A stretch of DNA of 48,789 bases from the NCBI GenBank assembly GCA_021780195.1, contig JAJXZE010000007.1, positions 1 through 48,789 on the forward strand, given 5' to 3'. Made by a program: the position numbers and the translations under genes. Origin of the DNA: a bacterium (GTDB lineage: Bacteria > Patescibacteriota > Minisyncoccia > UBA6257 > 2-01-FULL-56-20). The notes below the pieces were generated by a model that did no database searches, was not told the origin of the DNA, and was given only the letters and a program-made list of their open reading frames with translations. Shown here one piece after another: positions 34,008 to 42,461 of this stretch. Within the stretch, counting starts at the first letter, position 1, and the number at the start of each line of letters is the position of its first letter.

Positions 34008-34754
34008 TTATATCTCTATCTTGGAGAAAAGATAGCTGCCAATGACGAGCAGGAGGGCGGTGACGACGGCAAGCACCGAAGCATCAAGCGCGAGGCCGAA
34101 CGTGCCGGCGTGGACGAGGAGGATGCGGAAGGAGTCGATGCCGTAGGACAGGGGGTCGATTCGCGTAAGCCACGCGAGGACGGCGGGAAGCCCTTCGAGC
34201 GGGAAAAGCGCTCCCGAGAGAAAGAACAAGGGCATCACGAGGAAGTTCATGATGAGCTGGAAGCCCTGCATGTCGTCGAGGAGCGAAGCGATGGCCGTGC
34301 CGAGCGCGGTGAAGAGAAGCGCCACGAGAAGCATGGCGATGAGCACGATCGGCACAAGGAACCAGTTATACGGCCGGAAGCCGAAGAGCACGGCAAGGAA
34401 AAAGACCACGACGCCCTGCATGGTGGCGACCGTCGCGCCGCCGAGCGTTCGGCCGATCATGATGTTCATGCGCGACACGGGGGCGACCATCGTTTCCTTC
34501 AGGAAGCCGAACTGGCGGTCCCAGATGAGCTCGATGCCGGAAAAGATCGCGGTGAAGATGATGCTCATGCCGATCACGCCCGGCGCGAGGAACTGGAAAT
34601 AATTCCCCTCCCCCGCCTTTTGGAACACGGCGCCGAGGCCGTAGCCAAGCGCGAGAAGGAAAAGGAGCGGCTGGCCGAGCGAGCCGATCATCCGCGAACG
34701 CGAGCGGAAGTAGTGCTTCAACTGCCGGAGCCAGAGAATATAGATGGTTTTCAT
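34008..34754 (-). CDS. ABC-2 type transporter permease (DrrB-like)
   Basis: The start is the Met of MKTIYILWLRQLKHYFRSRSRMIGSLGQPLLFL at 34754; the track's longer start is a shadow. Six hydrophobic helices and the ABC-2 signature region (PLFFLSGALFPLEGLPAVLAWLTRIDPLSYGID) identify the DrrB/ABC-2 exporter permease family. The 248-residue length is usual. It follows the ATPase gene by 23 nt. Together they form an exporter for an unknown substrate, commonly drugs, lipids or polysaccharide precursors. Confidence 0.9.
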   Translation of the reverse strand: MKTIYILWLRQLKHYFRSRSRMIGSLGQPLLFLLALGYGLGAVFQKAGEGNYFQFLAPGVIGMSIIFTAIFSGIELIWDRQFGFLKETMVAPVSRMNIMIGRTLGGATVATMQGVVVFFLAVLFGFRPYNWFLVPIVLIAMLLVALLFTALGTAIASLLDDMQGFQLIMNFLVMPLFFLSGALFPLEGLPAVLAWLTRIDPLSYGIDSFRILLVHAGTFGLALDASVLAVVTALLLVIGSYLFSKIEI

Positions 34755-34777
34755 GGTGTTCGTCGTGTGATTTCTCC

Positions 34778-35584
34778 CTACCGCCTTCCGCCGCCGCGCC
34801 ACATTTTGCTGTGCGCGCGCATGCGGTCGGTCGCGCTCGATTCCTCGTCGCGGATCACTTTTCCCGTAAGCTCAAGGAACGCGTCCTCAAGCGAGGCCTT
34901 GCCCGTGCTGGCCTTGAGTTCCGCCGAAGTGCCGGAGGCGATGATGCGGCCGTGATCCACGATCGCGATGCGCTGGGCTACGCGGTCCGCCTCTTCCATA
35001 TAGTGCGTGGTGAAGAACACCGTGATCCCCTCTTTCCTGTTGAGCTCCTGAAGATACGACCACATGTGATTCCTGGTCTGGGGGTCGAGGCCGAGCGTCG
35101 GCTCGTCGAGGAAAATCACCTTCGGGTGATGAAGCAGGCCCCGGGCGATCTCGAGCCGCCGCTTCATGCCGCCCGAAAATTCTTTCACCAAGCTATCCTT
35201 CCGATCCCAGAGTTCGACGAACTTCATAAGCTCCTCGATCCGGGCGCGCCTGAGCGGCTTGGGGACGCCATAGAGCACCCCGTGGAACTCCATGTTTTCC
35301 CAGGCGGTGAGTTCGTCGTCCAGGCTCGGGTCCTGAAACACGATGCCGAAGGAACGCCGCACCTCCTCGGGATCGCGCGACGGGTCGTGCCCGTCGAGGA
35401 GAATCACGCCGTCCGTGGCCCTTAAAAGCGTGGTGAGCATTTTGATGGTGGTCGATTTGCCGGCTCCGTTCGGCCCAAGAAAAGCGAAAATCTCACCCTT
35501 CTTCACGGAAAACGAGATATGGTCCACCGCGGTGAAGTCGCCGAACCGCTTGACGAGGCCGCGCACCTCGATGATGTCTTGCAT
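34778..35584 (-). CDS. ABC transporter ATP-binding protein (DrrA-like)
   Basis: The ATPase motifs are complete: Walker A FLGPNGAGKSTTIK, Q-loop IVFQDPSLDDELTAWENM, signature EFSGGMKRRLEIARGL, Walker B KVIFLDEPTLGLDP and H-loop FFTTHYMEEADRV. The C-terminal extension (ASLEDAFLELTGKVIRDEES) is typical of DrrA-type subunits that pair with ABC-2 permeases, and the permease gene follows. At 268 residues the length is normal. Its promoter contains a palindrome between the -35 and -10, suggesting repressor control. It is divergent from the MacAB-like operon. Confidence 0.92.
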   Translation of the reverse strand: MQDIIEVRGLVKRFGDFTAVDHISFSVKKGEIFAFLGPNGAGKSTTIKMLTTLLRATDGVILLDGHDPSRDPEEVRRSFGIVFQDPSLDDELTAWENMEFHGVLYGVPKPLRRARIEELMKFVELWDRKDSLVKEFSGGMKRRLEIARGLLHHPKVIFLDEPTLGLDPQTRNHMWSYLQELNRKEGITVFFTTHYMEEADRVAQRIAIVDHGRIIASGTSAELKASTGKASLEDAFLELTGKVIRDEESSATDRMRAHSKMWRGGGRR

Positions 35585-35590
35585 CCTTTT

Positions 35591-35619
35591 AAATTAGTTA
35601 ATATACTTAACAATGTCAA
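35591..35619 (-). promoter_or_regulatory. Promoter with a palindromic operator for the ABC-2 exporter
   Basis: On the minus strand TTGACA (35614-35619) and TAATTT (35591-35596) are 17 nt apart. The spacer contains GTTAAGTATATTAAC (35597-35611), an inverted repeat of GTTAA. A repressor bound there would block polymerase. No regulator gene is adjacent. Confidence 0.5.
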
Positions 35620-35639
35620 ACGGGTGTCTGTGGATAAGG

Positions 35640-35645
35640 TATAAT
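35640..35645 (+). promoter_or_regulatory. -10 element (TATAAT) of the MacAB-like operon
   Basis: A perfect TATAAT ends 8 nt before the ATG at 35654. It is divergent from, and about 20 nt away from, the exporter promoter, so the two could be co-regulated through the GTTAA palindrome. Confidence 0.6.
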
Positions 35646-35653
35646 AAGACCAT

Positions 35654-37210
35654 ATGATCAAGAAAATAAGGGAGGCAAAAAAGTGGAAACTTGCGGCAGG
35701 AGCGCTCGTAATCGTGCTTGTCGCGTGGGGAGCATACGCCGCACTGAAGCCGAAGGGCGCTCCGACTCAGCTTATCACCGTAACGCGCGGCTCGATCGTG
35801 GAAACCGTGAGCGTGACCGGCAATACGACCCCGGTCCACAGCATCGACCTCGCCTTCCAGAACGGCGGCATGATCGCGGTGGTCGCCCAGCCGGTGGGTT
35901 CCGCGGTGCGCGCCGGCGACCTCATCGCCCGCCTCGACACGACCCAGCTCAATGCCCAGCTCGCCCAGGCGCAGGCCAACGTGGACGTGCAGTCGGCCGA
36001 TCTCCGCTCCCTTCAGGCGGGTTCGCGGCCGGAGGACATCCAATCCGCAAGGGCGGCCCGTGAGAAAGCCCAGCAGGATCTCACAAATATGTATGGCAGT
36101 GTCTCCGCCACGCTCGCCGACGCTTTTGCAAAAGCGAATGATGCGGTTCGTAACCAGCTTGCCTCCTTCTTCTCGAACGCCGAGACGGTGAATCCCCAGC
36201 TTACCTTTGCGGTGAACGACTCGCAGGTCACGAACAACATCCAGAGCCAGCGGGTGGCCGCGAGCGCGGAACTGAACTCCTGGCAGACGGAACTCCTCGG
36301 TCTTGGCCCGCTTTCTTCGACCACCACACTTGACGCGGCGCTCATTAAGGGCAACGAGCACCTTGCGGCCGTGAACGCGCTCCTCATCACGGCATCCCAG
36401 GCGCTCGTCGAGCTCACGAACCAGTCCTCGGCATCCGCGGCGAACTACAAAACCTCGCTCACGGCGGCGCTTACCGAGGTATCGACCGCTATCACGAATG
36501 TGAACGCCGCTTCGCAGAACATCGCTTCGCAAAAATACACCGTGAGCGGTCTGCAGGCCGCCCTCGACAAGGCGGTCGCCGGCCCGACCGCGGACGACAT
36601 CCAGGCCCAGCAGGCGCAGGTGGAACAGGCGCAGGCGAGCGTGCAGAACATACAGGCGCAGATCGCCCAGGCCTCGCTCGTCTCCCCCATCAGCGGTGTG
36701 ATCACCGTCCAGGACGCGAAGGTCGGCCAGATCGCCTCGCCCGGCCAGACGCTCGTCTCGATCATTTCGAACAACGACCTCGAGGTTGACGCCGACGTGC
36801 CTGAAACGGATATCGGAAAGATCGCCGTGGGCAATCCGGTCTCGATGACCTTCGACGCCTTCCCCAATGAAACCTTCACCGGCAAGGTCTTTTACATCGA
36901 CCCCGCAGAAACGATCATCTCGGGCGTCGTGGATTATCTCGTGAAGACCTCCTTTGATAATCTCGACCCCCGCATCAAGAGCGGGCTCACCGTAAACCTC
37001 AGCATCAAGGCGGAGGAGAAGGACAATGTCCTCATCCTTCCCCAGTTTGCGATCCTCCAGAACGACCAGGGAACGTTCGTGGATCTTTATAAGAACGGCG
37101 CGACAACACAGATTCCGATCGTGCTCGGCATCCGCGATGACCAGGGCAACGTGGAAGTGGTGAGCGGCGTGAGCGAAGGCGACCAGGTGCTGAACATCGG
37201 CCTTAAATAG
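35654..37210 (+). CDS. HlyD/MacA-like (YknX-like) efflux adaptor protein
   Basis: A cytoplasmic-side start MIKKIREAKKWKLAAGALVIVLVAWGAYAAL gives one membrane helix. The lipoyl/barrel-sandwich half motif follows (ITVTRGSIVETVSVTGNTTPV), then a long Ala/Gln-rich coiled-coil hairpin (about 105-330), the second lipoyl half (LVSPISGVITVQDAKVGQIASPGQTLVSI), a beta-barrel and a membrane-proximal domain. At 518 residues it is longer than usual MacA because of an expanded hairpin. It is followed by a MacB-type ATPase and permease. In a monoderm cell it would act as in YknXYZ systems, with no outer-membrane partner. The substrate is unknown. Confidence 0.88.
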   Translation: MIKKIREAKKWKLAAGALVIVLVAWGAYAALKPKGAPTQLITVTRGSIVETVSVTGNTTPVHSIDLAFQNGGMIAVVAQPVGSAVRAGDLIARLDTTQLNAQLAQAQANVDVQSADLRSLQAGSRPEDIQSARAAREKAQQDLTNMYGSVSATLADAFAKANDAVRNQLASFFSNAETVNPQLTFAVNDSQVTNNIQSQRVAASAELNSWQTELLGLGPLSSTTTLDAALIKGNEHLAAVNALLITASQALVELTNQSSASAANYKTSLTAALTEVSTAITNVNAASQNIASQKYTVSGLQAALDKAVAGPTADDIQAQQAQVEQAQASVQNIQAQIAQASLVSPISGVITVQDAKVGQIASPGQTLVSIISNNDLEVDADVPETDIGKIAVGNPVSMTFDAFPNETFTGKVFYIDPAETIISGVVDYLVKTSFDNLDPRIKSGLTVNLSIKAEEKDNVLILPQFAILQNDQGTFVDLYKNGATTQIPIVLGIRDDQGNVEVVSGVSEGDQVLNIGLK

Positions 37211-37213
37211 CGG

Positions 37214-37924
37214 ATGATCGTCGTCAAGGATCTCAAAAAGGATTACGCGGAGGGCGACACGGTCACGTCGGCGCTCCGCGGCATATCGTTCTCGATCGAC
37301 AAGGGCGACTTCGTCTCCATCATCGGCCCTTCGGGATCCGGAAAATCAACCCTGCTCCACATCCTGAGCTTCCTCGACCGTCCGACCGGAGGCCTCTATG
37401 CATTCTACGGGAAGAGCATCGATGACATGACGGACGCGGAGCTCGCGCACGTGCGGAACAAGGACATGGGATTCGTATTCCAGGCCTTCAACCTTCTTTC
37501 GCGCCTTACGGTCTTTGAGAACGTGGAGATTCCCCTGCTCTACTCGGACGTCCCGCCGGCCGACCGGCGGAAGCTCGTGGAGGACGCGGTGCAGTCGGTC
37601 GGCCTGCCGGAAAAGATCAACACCGAAACGGGCAAGCTCTCCGGCGGCCAGAAGCAGAGGGTCGCGATCGCCCGCGCACTCGTCAACAATCCGAGCATTA
37701 TTTTCGCCGACGAACCGACCGGCAACCTCGATTCCCAGTCCGGCGCCCAGGTAATGGGGATCCTCGACGACCTGAATCAGCGCGGACACACGATCGTCCT
37801 CGTGACGCACGAAACCTACACCGCCGAATTCGCCGACCGGATCATCCGCCTGAAGGACGGCGGGATCGAGAGCGACGCGCCGGTCGGAAAACCGCGCCGA
37901 AGCAAAGATCAGTTCTTCAAATAA
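37214..37924 (+). CDS. MacB/LolD-like ABC ATP-binding protein
   Basis: ATPase of the MacB/LolD/FtsE-like branch. The motifs are Walker [18 protein letters not shown]-loop [18 protein letters not shown], signature [16 protein letters not shown], Walker [14 protein letters not shown] and H-loop [25 protein letters not shown] after Walker A is characteristic of this branch. At 236 residues it is complete. It starts 3 nt after the adaptor gene and lies 28 nt before the permease gene, a three-gene export operon. Confidence 0.94.
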   Translation: MIVVKDLKKDYAEGDTVTSALRGISFSIDKGDFVSIIGPSGSGKSTLLHILSFLDRPTGGLYAFYGKSIDDMTDAELAHVRNKDMGFVFQAFNLLSRLTVFENVEIPLLYSDVPPADRRKLVEDAVQSVGLPEKINTETGKLSGGQKQRVAIARALVNNPSIIFADEPTGNLDSQSGAQVMGILDDLNQRGHTIVLVTHETYTAEFADRIIRLKDGGIESDAPVGKPRRSKDQFFK

Positions 37925-37952
37925 TCCCCCACCCCACCACCTTACCACGCCA

Positions 37953-39197
37953 ATGCGCATCCGTGATTCACTCCGCTCCGCCGTAAAGAGCTTGGGCCAT
38001 GGAAAGACCCGTTCGATCCTCACCATGCTCGGCATCGTGATCGGCATCGCTTCGGTCATCATCCTCATGTCGATCGGCCAGTCGGCGCAGGATCTCATCC
38101 TCCAGCAGGTGCAGGGCCTCGGCTCCGATCTGATCATCGTGATCCCGGGCGGTTCGACGAACAGCCGCCTTTCCTCGCCCGCCCAGTCGCAGGGCATCGT
38201 CGTCGCAAGCCTGAAGCAGGCTGACGTGGATGCGCTCTCGCGCGAACCGAGCATCGCGGGCGTCGCCGCGGAGGTGCGGGGCCAGGCATCGGCGATCTAC
38301 CAGGACAACGACATGACGGTAACCTATGACGGCGTCACGGCGAACTTCTTTGCCATGCGCAACTTCGGCATCCAGCAGGGATATGCCTTCACCCAGAGCG
38401 ACATCGATTCCTTTAATCACGTGGCGGTCATCGGTTCGTCCCTCGCGACCACGCTCTTCGGCAATTTGAATCCCATCGGTAAGCTGATGCGCCTCGGCAC
38501 CCAATCGTTCCGCGTGGTGGGCGTCCTCGAAAAGAAAGGCACCGGTGCCTTCGGTATCGACCAGGATAACATGGTCGTCCTCCCGATCACGGTCGCCCAG
38601 AAACAGATGCTCGGCATTGATTACCTGAACGACTTCATCATCCAGGCGAATGGCGCATATAACATCGACTTTGTGAAAGGCCGCGTGCAGACGATCCTCG
38701 AGCAGAACCACGGCATTACGGACCCCAATAAGGACGACTTCACGATCGAGACCCAGCAGGACATCCTTTCGCTCCTCGGCAACATCACCTCCATCCTCAC
38801 GCTTTTCCTCACCGCCATCGCCTCCATCTCGCTCATCGTGGGAGGCATCGGCATCATGAACATCATGCTCGTCTCGGTCATCGAGCGCACACGCGAGATA
38901 GGCCTCCGGAAAGCCGTCGGCGCATCGGACAAGGACATCCTCCAGCAGTTCCTCATTGAATCGGTCCTCATCACGCTGGTCGGCGGCGCGATCGGCGTCA
39001 CCCTTGGCGCGGTCTTCGTCGTCGCCATCTATTTCATCCTCTCCACGTTCTTCGCGATCGGCTGGGTCTTCGCCTTCCCGCTCTCCGCGGTCTTCATTTC
39101 CCTCGCGGTCGCCGCGGGCACCGGCATCATCTTCGGCATCTATCCCGCCCGCCAGGCGGCGCGCAAGAGCCCTATCGAGGCCCTGCGGTACGAATAA
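37953..39197 (+). CDS. MacB/YknZ-like ABC permease
   Basis: The layout is typical of MacB permeases without a fused ATPase: N-terminal helix (TRSILTMLGIVIGIASVIILMSIGQ), a large extracytoplasmic MacB_PCD domain (about 55-265) and three C-terminal FtsX-like helices. The signature GGIGIMNIMLVSVIERTREIGLRKAVGA is present, and the C-terminus AARKSPIEALRYE is diagnostic. At 414 residues it is full length. With the preceding ATPase and adaptor it likely forms a mechanotransmission exporter. A strong terminator follows. Confidence 0.94.
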   Translation: MRIRDSLRSAVKSLGHGKTRSILTMLGIVIGIASVIILMSIGQSAQDLILQQVQGLGSDLIIVIPGGSTNSRLSSPAQSQGIVVASLKQADVDALSREPSIAGVAAEVRGQASAIYQDNDMTVTYDGVTANFFAMRNFGIQQGYAFTQSDIDSFNHVAVIGSSLATTLFGNLNPIGKLMRLGTQSFRVVGVLEKKGTGAFGIDQDNMVVLPITVAQKQMLGIDYLNDFIIQANGAYNIDFVKGRVQTILEQNHGITDPNKDDFTIETQQDILSLLGNITSILTLFLTAIASISLIVGGIGIMNIMLVSVIERTREIGLRKAVGASDKDILQQFLIESVLITLVGGAIGVTLGAVFVVAIYFILSTFFAIGWVFAFPLSAVFISLAVAAGTGIIFGIYPARQAARKSPIEALRYE

Positions 39198-39201
39198 ACC
39201 T

Positions 39202-39228
39202 AAAATCCCGCCTGAAAGGCGGGATTTT
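39202..39228. terminator. Bidirectional intrinsic terminator
   Basis: AAAATCCCGCC-TGAAA-GGCGGGATTTT is an 11-bp perfect stem with A/T arms, able to end both the MacAB-like operon and the convergent minus-strand genes starting at 39941. Confidence 0.9.
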
Positions 39229-39254
39229 ATCCGTCGCGTGCCCGTTGCGCCCGC

Positions 39255-39644
39255 CTAGCGGACCGGCTTTTTTGATGCCTTCTTTTTTGCGACAGGTTTC
39301 ATTGTTTTGGCCACCACCTGCGCATCCTTCATAAGGCGCTTCCACTCCGCCTTCATGTCCGCGGCGGTCTTCCGGAGCTCCGGCGCCGCCACCTTGTGAA
39401 GCGTCGCGTAATGCTTCACCGCCTTATCGACGATGCGCGCGTACTCAACCTCGCTGAGCTTCCGCGTCGCGCGGACGTTCTTTGCGATATCCTTCCGCGC
39501 CTTGACCGCCCAATCCTTCGCTTTCTTCATCTGCTTCTTGTCCGAAAGCAGGTATGCTCCCGCGGCCGCAAGCGCCGCGGCGGTCAGCACCCCCGCACCG
39601 ATCGTGAGCGCCGCCTTATTGCCCTTCTTTGCGATCTTTTTCAT
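39255..39644 (-). CDS. Small basic membrane-associated protein (YtxH-like layout)
   Basis: The 129-residue frame has a short Lys-rich start (MKKIAKKGNK) and a hydrophobic helix (AALTIGAGVLTAAALAAAGAYLLS). A long basic helical part follows (KKQMKKAKDWAVKARKDIAKNVRATRKLSEVEYARIVDKAV) with a Lys/Ala tail (AKKKASKKPVR). The arrangement resembles YtxH-type proteins, but I would not assert homology. The Lys-rich tail could bind nucleic acid or acidic envelope polymers. It follows the 39654-39941 gene by 9 nt. Confidence 0.65.
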   Translation of the reverse strand: MKKIAKKGNKAALTIGAGVLTAAALAAAGAYLLSDKKQMKKAKDWAVKARKDIAKNVRATRKLSEVEYARIVDKAVKHYATLHKVAAPELRKTAADMKAEWKRLMKDAQVVAKTMKPVAKKKASKKPVR

Positions 39645-39653
39645 GGAATACGT

Positions 39654-39941
39654 TTATTTCCGATTTTTCGACCTTGAGGTTCTTTCTTTCCCGCTGAAGA
39701 ACTTGGCGAGAATGGAAAATATCCCGCGGAGCGTGAACCCGTCGCGCCGGATCTCATCGCGGACCCCCTTCAGGTCCTCGCGGAAAAGCACCGTTTCCTC
39801 GCGCACCTGCGCCGTCACCTCCTTCAGATCGCGGAGGATCTTCACAAGATACACGAGCGCCGCGGTGAAAACGGCGGCCACAACGACCACCGCGATCGTC
39901 GTCACGAAGAAAAAGATGTCGGCGTGGACCAGGGTGCTCAT
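39654..39941 (-). CDS. Small membrane protein with coiled coil, unknown
   Basis: At 95 residues it has one hydrophobic helix (IFFFVTTIAVVVVAAVFTAALVYLV), then an amphipathic charged region (KILRDLKEVTAQVREETVLFREDLKGVRDEIRRDG) and a basic tail (SGKERTSRSKNRK). The layout resembles DUF948-type proteins, and it is probably co-transcribed with the next small protein. A perfect TATAAT (39951-39956 on the minus strand) lies 9 nt before the ATG. Confidence 0.65.
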   Translation of the reverse strand: MSTLVHADIFFFVTTIAVVVVAAVFTAALVYLVKILRDLKEVTAQVREETVLFREDLKGVRDEIRRDGFTLRGIFSILAKFFSGKERTSRSKNRK

Positions 39942-39975
39942 ATGGCCTTCATTATAGCACGGTTATTTCTCCGCG

Positions 39976-40671
39976 TCACTTGCTTCCGTGGTTCCTCCTC
40001 CATTCCTCTATCTTCTTATGATCCCCTTCACGCAATGCGTTCGGCACGCGCCACGCCTTTCCTTTTTTTGGCACAAAGATCTCCGGCCTCGTGTAGGTCG
40101 GGTATGAACCCTTCATGTCCTCGAGCGATTCGCTCTTGCCGAGAAATCCGGGGATGAAGCGCGAAACTGCCTCGAGAAGCACGAGCGCGGGAAGCTCCCC
40201 GCCGGAGAGAACGTAATCTCCGATCGAAATCTCCTCGTCCGCAATATGTTCGGCCACGCGTTCATCGACGCCTTCGTACCGTCCGGCGATGAGGACAAGC
40301 TCGTCGTAGCGCACAAGCCGGCGGGCGACCCGAGCATCGAGCTTTTTGCCGCGCAAAGAAAAAAGGATCACGCGACGCTTCTTCCGCGCGACGCGCGAGC
40401 GCCGCACGATCGATTCGACCGCCCCGTAGATCGGTTCCACCTTGAATACCATGCCCGGGCCGCCGCCGAACGGCCGGTCGTCCGTTTTCCGATGCTTGCC
40501 CGTGGCGAACGCGCGGATATCGTGCGCTTCGACGGAAATCAGCTTCTTTTCCTGCGCGTGGCGGAGCAGGGACTCCCCGAGATAGGAATCCAGACCGTGC
40601 GGAAAGATCGTCAGAATATGGAACCGCTTAACGGCCGTCCGCCGTGCCGCTGACGTGGTCTTTTTTTTCAT
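39976..40671 (-). CDS. trmD: tRNA (guanine-37-N1)-methyltransferase
   Basis: The enzyme methylates G37 next to the anticodon using S-adenosylmethionine. The SPOUT trefoil knot region is visible: RPFGGGPGMVFKVEP, LIAGRYEGVDERV and IGDYVLSGGELPALVLLEAVSRFIPGFLG. The C-terminal domain ends YTRPEIFVPKKGKAWRVPNALREGDHKKIEEWRR. At 231 residues it is full length with a basic extension (MKKKTTSAARRTAVKRF) before the conserved FHILTIFP. No later Met exists before that block, so the start must lie 44 nt inside the upstream ATPase gene. The common rimM/rplS neighbours are absent. Confidence 0.95.
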   Translation of the reverse strand: MKKKTTSAARRTAVKRFHILTIFPHGLDSYLGESLLRHAQEKKLISVEAHDIRAFATGKHRKTDDRPFGGGPGMVFKVEPIYGAVESIVRRSRVARKKRRVILFSLRGKKLDARVARRLVRYDELVLIAGRYEGVDERVAEHIADEEISIGDYVLSGGELPALVLLEAVSRFIPGFLGKSESLEDMKGSYPTYTRPEIFVPKKGKAWRVPNALREGDHKKIEEWRRNHGSK

Positions 40672-42436
40672 TATTTTTTTCTTCCTTATTCGCGCTCTCT
40701 TCTCCGGAGAGCGACTGATGGATGGCCTTGCGTAATTCCTCGATGTTCACCGACGGCCGCGGAAATGGTTTTGTGGCGGGAGGTTTCGGCGCGCGCGGCG
40801 CGGAGGCGAGCACGGAAGGCGCGGGCATCCTCACCCCGGACATTCCCGACGCTCCGTGCGCACCGGCCGCATTCGGCGCCCCCGGCGGCACGGAAAAAGG
40901 CCGCGGCGCAAAAGGTTTCCTCTCTATGTCCTGCATCTTATGCGGTCCCGCAACGCGCGCCGAGGGATTGGCCCGGGCCTGCATTGGCGGAGGCGGAGAC
41001 GGAGGCAAAGGCGCGCCCAAATCCGCGCCAGCGCCAGGGCCAGAACCGGTCGAATCCGCCCTCGGCTTCAGGACCTCGGCGAGCCGCCGCTCGTCGCGAT
41101 GCGCGATTTTTTCCTGGATCATGTCCTCGCTCGTCGCCGCCCATTCCCCCGCGATTCGCGCCTCCACGGTGGCTCTCGGCACCGCGTACTTCGCGCGCGT
41201 GTTCTTTATGATGACGTCGCGGTGCGTGACGAGCGGAACGGCCTGGGGAGGCAGGGTGGTCGCCGAAAACGGTCGCGAGGACACGCCGTCGATCATGAGC
41301 TTGATATACACGTTCGCCTTCGCGAGATTCACGAGGTCCTGCTGGAGGAATTCCGGCATGAATTCCTTCTCGAGGAATTCCGCGTCCGCGGCGCCGACGC
41401 GGAAGGAAACGATCGTCCCCACGTTGCCGAAGACCGCATCGCGGACCTTTGTGTTCCCCTCGTTCGTGACGAGCTGGCCGATGTACTGATGCGCGAGCAC
41501 GAGCGAGAGGTGGTATTTGCGCGCCTCGGAAAGGATGCTCGCGAAGGATTCCGTCGCGAAGTTCTGGAACTCATCGACGTACATGAAGAAGTCGCGGCGC
41601 TGATCCTCCGGCATGTCGACGCGCGACATGGCGGCGAGCTGGAGGCGCGAAATGATCATGGCGCCGAGGAGCGACGAGTTGTCCTCGCCGATCTTTCCCT
41701 TCGAGAGGTTCGCGATGAAGATCTTCCCCGAATCCATGATCTCGCGCATGTTGAGCGTGGAACGCGACTGGCCGAGGATGTTTCTGATCAGCGGATTCGA
41801 CACGAACTGGCCCACCTTGTTCTGGATGGCGGCCAGGGCCTCGGTCTCGAGACGCTGGGTGTAGCGCGCGAACTCGTTCTGCCAGAACGCCCTGATCACG
41901 GGATCCTTCAGGTTGTCGACGATCTGCTTGCGGTAATTCGGCTCGGCGAACATGCGGAGAATGCCGAGAAGCGTGGAGCCCGGGTATTCGAGGAGTGCGA
42001 GGAGGGTGTTGTTCAAAATGTACTCCATGCGCGCCGACCAGGCGTCCGGCCATATCTTCTTGAAGACGCCCATGATGCCCGACGCGACGAGGTGGCGGAA
42101 TTCGTTCCCGACCTGCTCCATCGGATTGAATGCGATCGGATTTTCCATGTCCGACGGGTCGAAATAAATGACGTCGTCCAGGCGCTCCTCGGGGATGAAG
42201 TCGAGGAGCTTTTCCGCGAACTCGCCGTGCGGGTCGACGATCGCGATTCCCTTGCCCGACTGGATGTCCGCGATCGCCATATTCTCAAGGAGCGTCGTTT
42301 TGCCGACGCCGGTCTTTCCGATGATGTACACGTGGCGGCGGCGGTCGTCGATCTTGATGCCGAACTTGCGCACGGCGCCGCGAGCGTTCGTGGTGCCGAT
42401 CGGCGTGATGGGAGAGGAAAGTTCCCGGATAGTCAT
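40628..42436 (-). CDS. TraD/VirD4-like (HerA/DUF87-type) DNA-transport ATPase
   Basis: A FtsK/HerA-superfamily motor. Walker A is VYIIGKTGVGKTTLLEN, with GIAIVDPHGEFAEKLL and Walker B-like FFMYVDEFQNFATESF, then LSLVLAHQYIGQL and the SFRVGAADAEFLEKEF region. These motifs match the TraG/TraD C-terminal and type IV secretion DNA-binding families seen across CPR. There is no N-terminal membrane helix; the membrane part is probably supplied by the upstream gene product. The C-terminal 150 residues are Pro/Ala-rich and disordered (PLPPSPPPPMQARANPS). No relaxase or conjugation genes occur, so it could serve DNA or protein transport in competence-like uptake or secretion. It overlaps trmD by 44 nt. 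Confidence 0.82.
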   Translation of the reverse strand: MTIRELSSPITPIGTTNARGAVRKFGIKIDDRRRHVYIIGKTGVGKTTLLENMAIADIQSGKGIAIVDPHGEFAEKLLDFIPEERLDDVIYFDPSDMENPIAFNPMEQVGNEFRHLVASGIMGVFKKIWPDAWSARMEYILNNTLLALLEYPGSTLLGILRMFAEPNYRKQIVDNLKDPVIRAFWQNEFARYTQRLETEALAAIQNKVGQFVSNPLIRNILGQSRSTLNMREIMDSGKIFIANLSKGKIGEDNSSLLGAMIISRLQLAAMSRVDMPEDQRRDFFMYVDEFQNFATESFASILSEARKYHLSLVLAHQYIGQLVTNEGNTKVRDAVFGNVGTIVSFRVGAADAEFLEKEFMPEFLQQDLVNLAKANVYIKLMIDGVSSRPFSATTLPPQAVPLVTHRDVIIKNTRAKYAVPRATVEARIAGEWAATSEDMIQEKIAHRDERRLAEVLKPRADSTGSGPGAGADLGAPLPPSPPPPMQARANPSARVAGPHKMQDIERKPFAPRPFSVPPGAPNAAGAHGASGMSGVRMPAPSVLASAPRAPKPPATKPFPRPSVNIEELRKAIHQSLSGEESANKEEKNNEKKDHVSGTADGR

Positions 42437-42461
42437 GGCGTGCGGGGTGCGGGCGGGTGCG

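Noticed and set aside
33906-34955. Plus-strand 349-aa ORF rich in E, H, D and K
   Set aside because: Antisense shadow of the ABC-2 permease; highly charged as expected from the reverse of a membrane protein.
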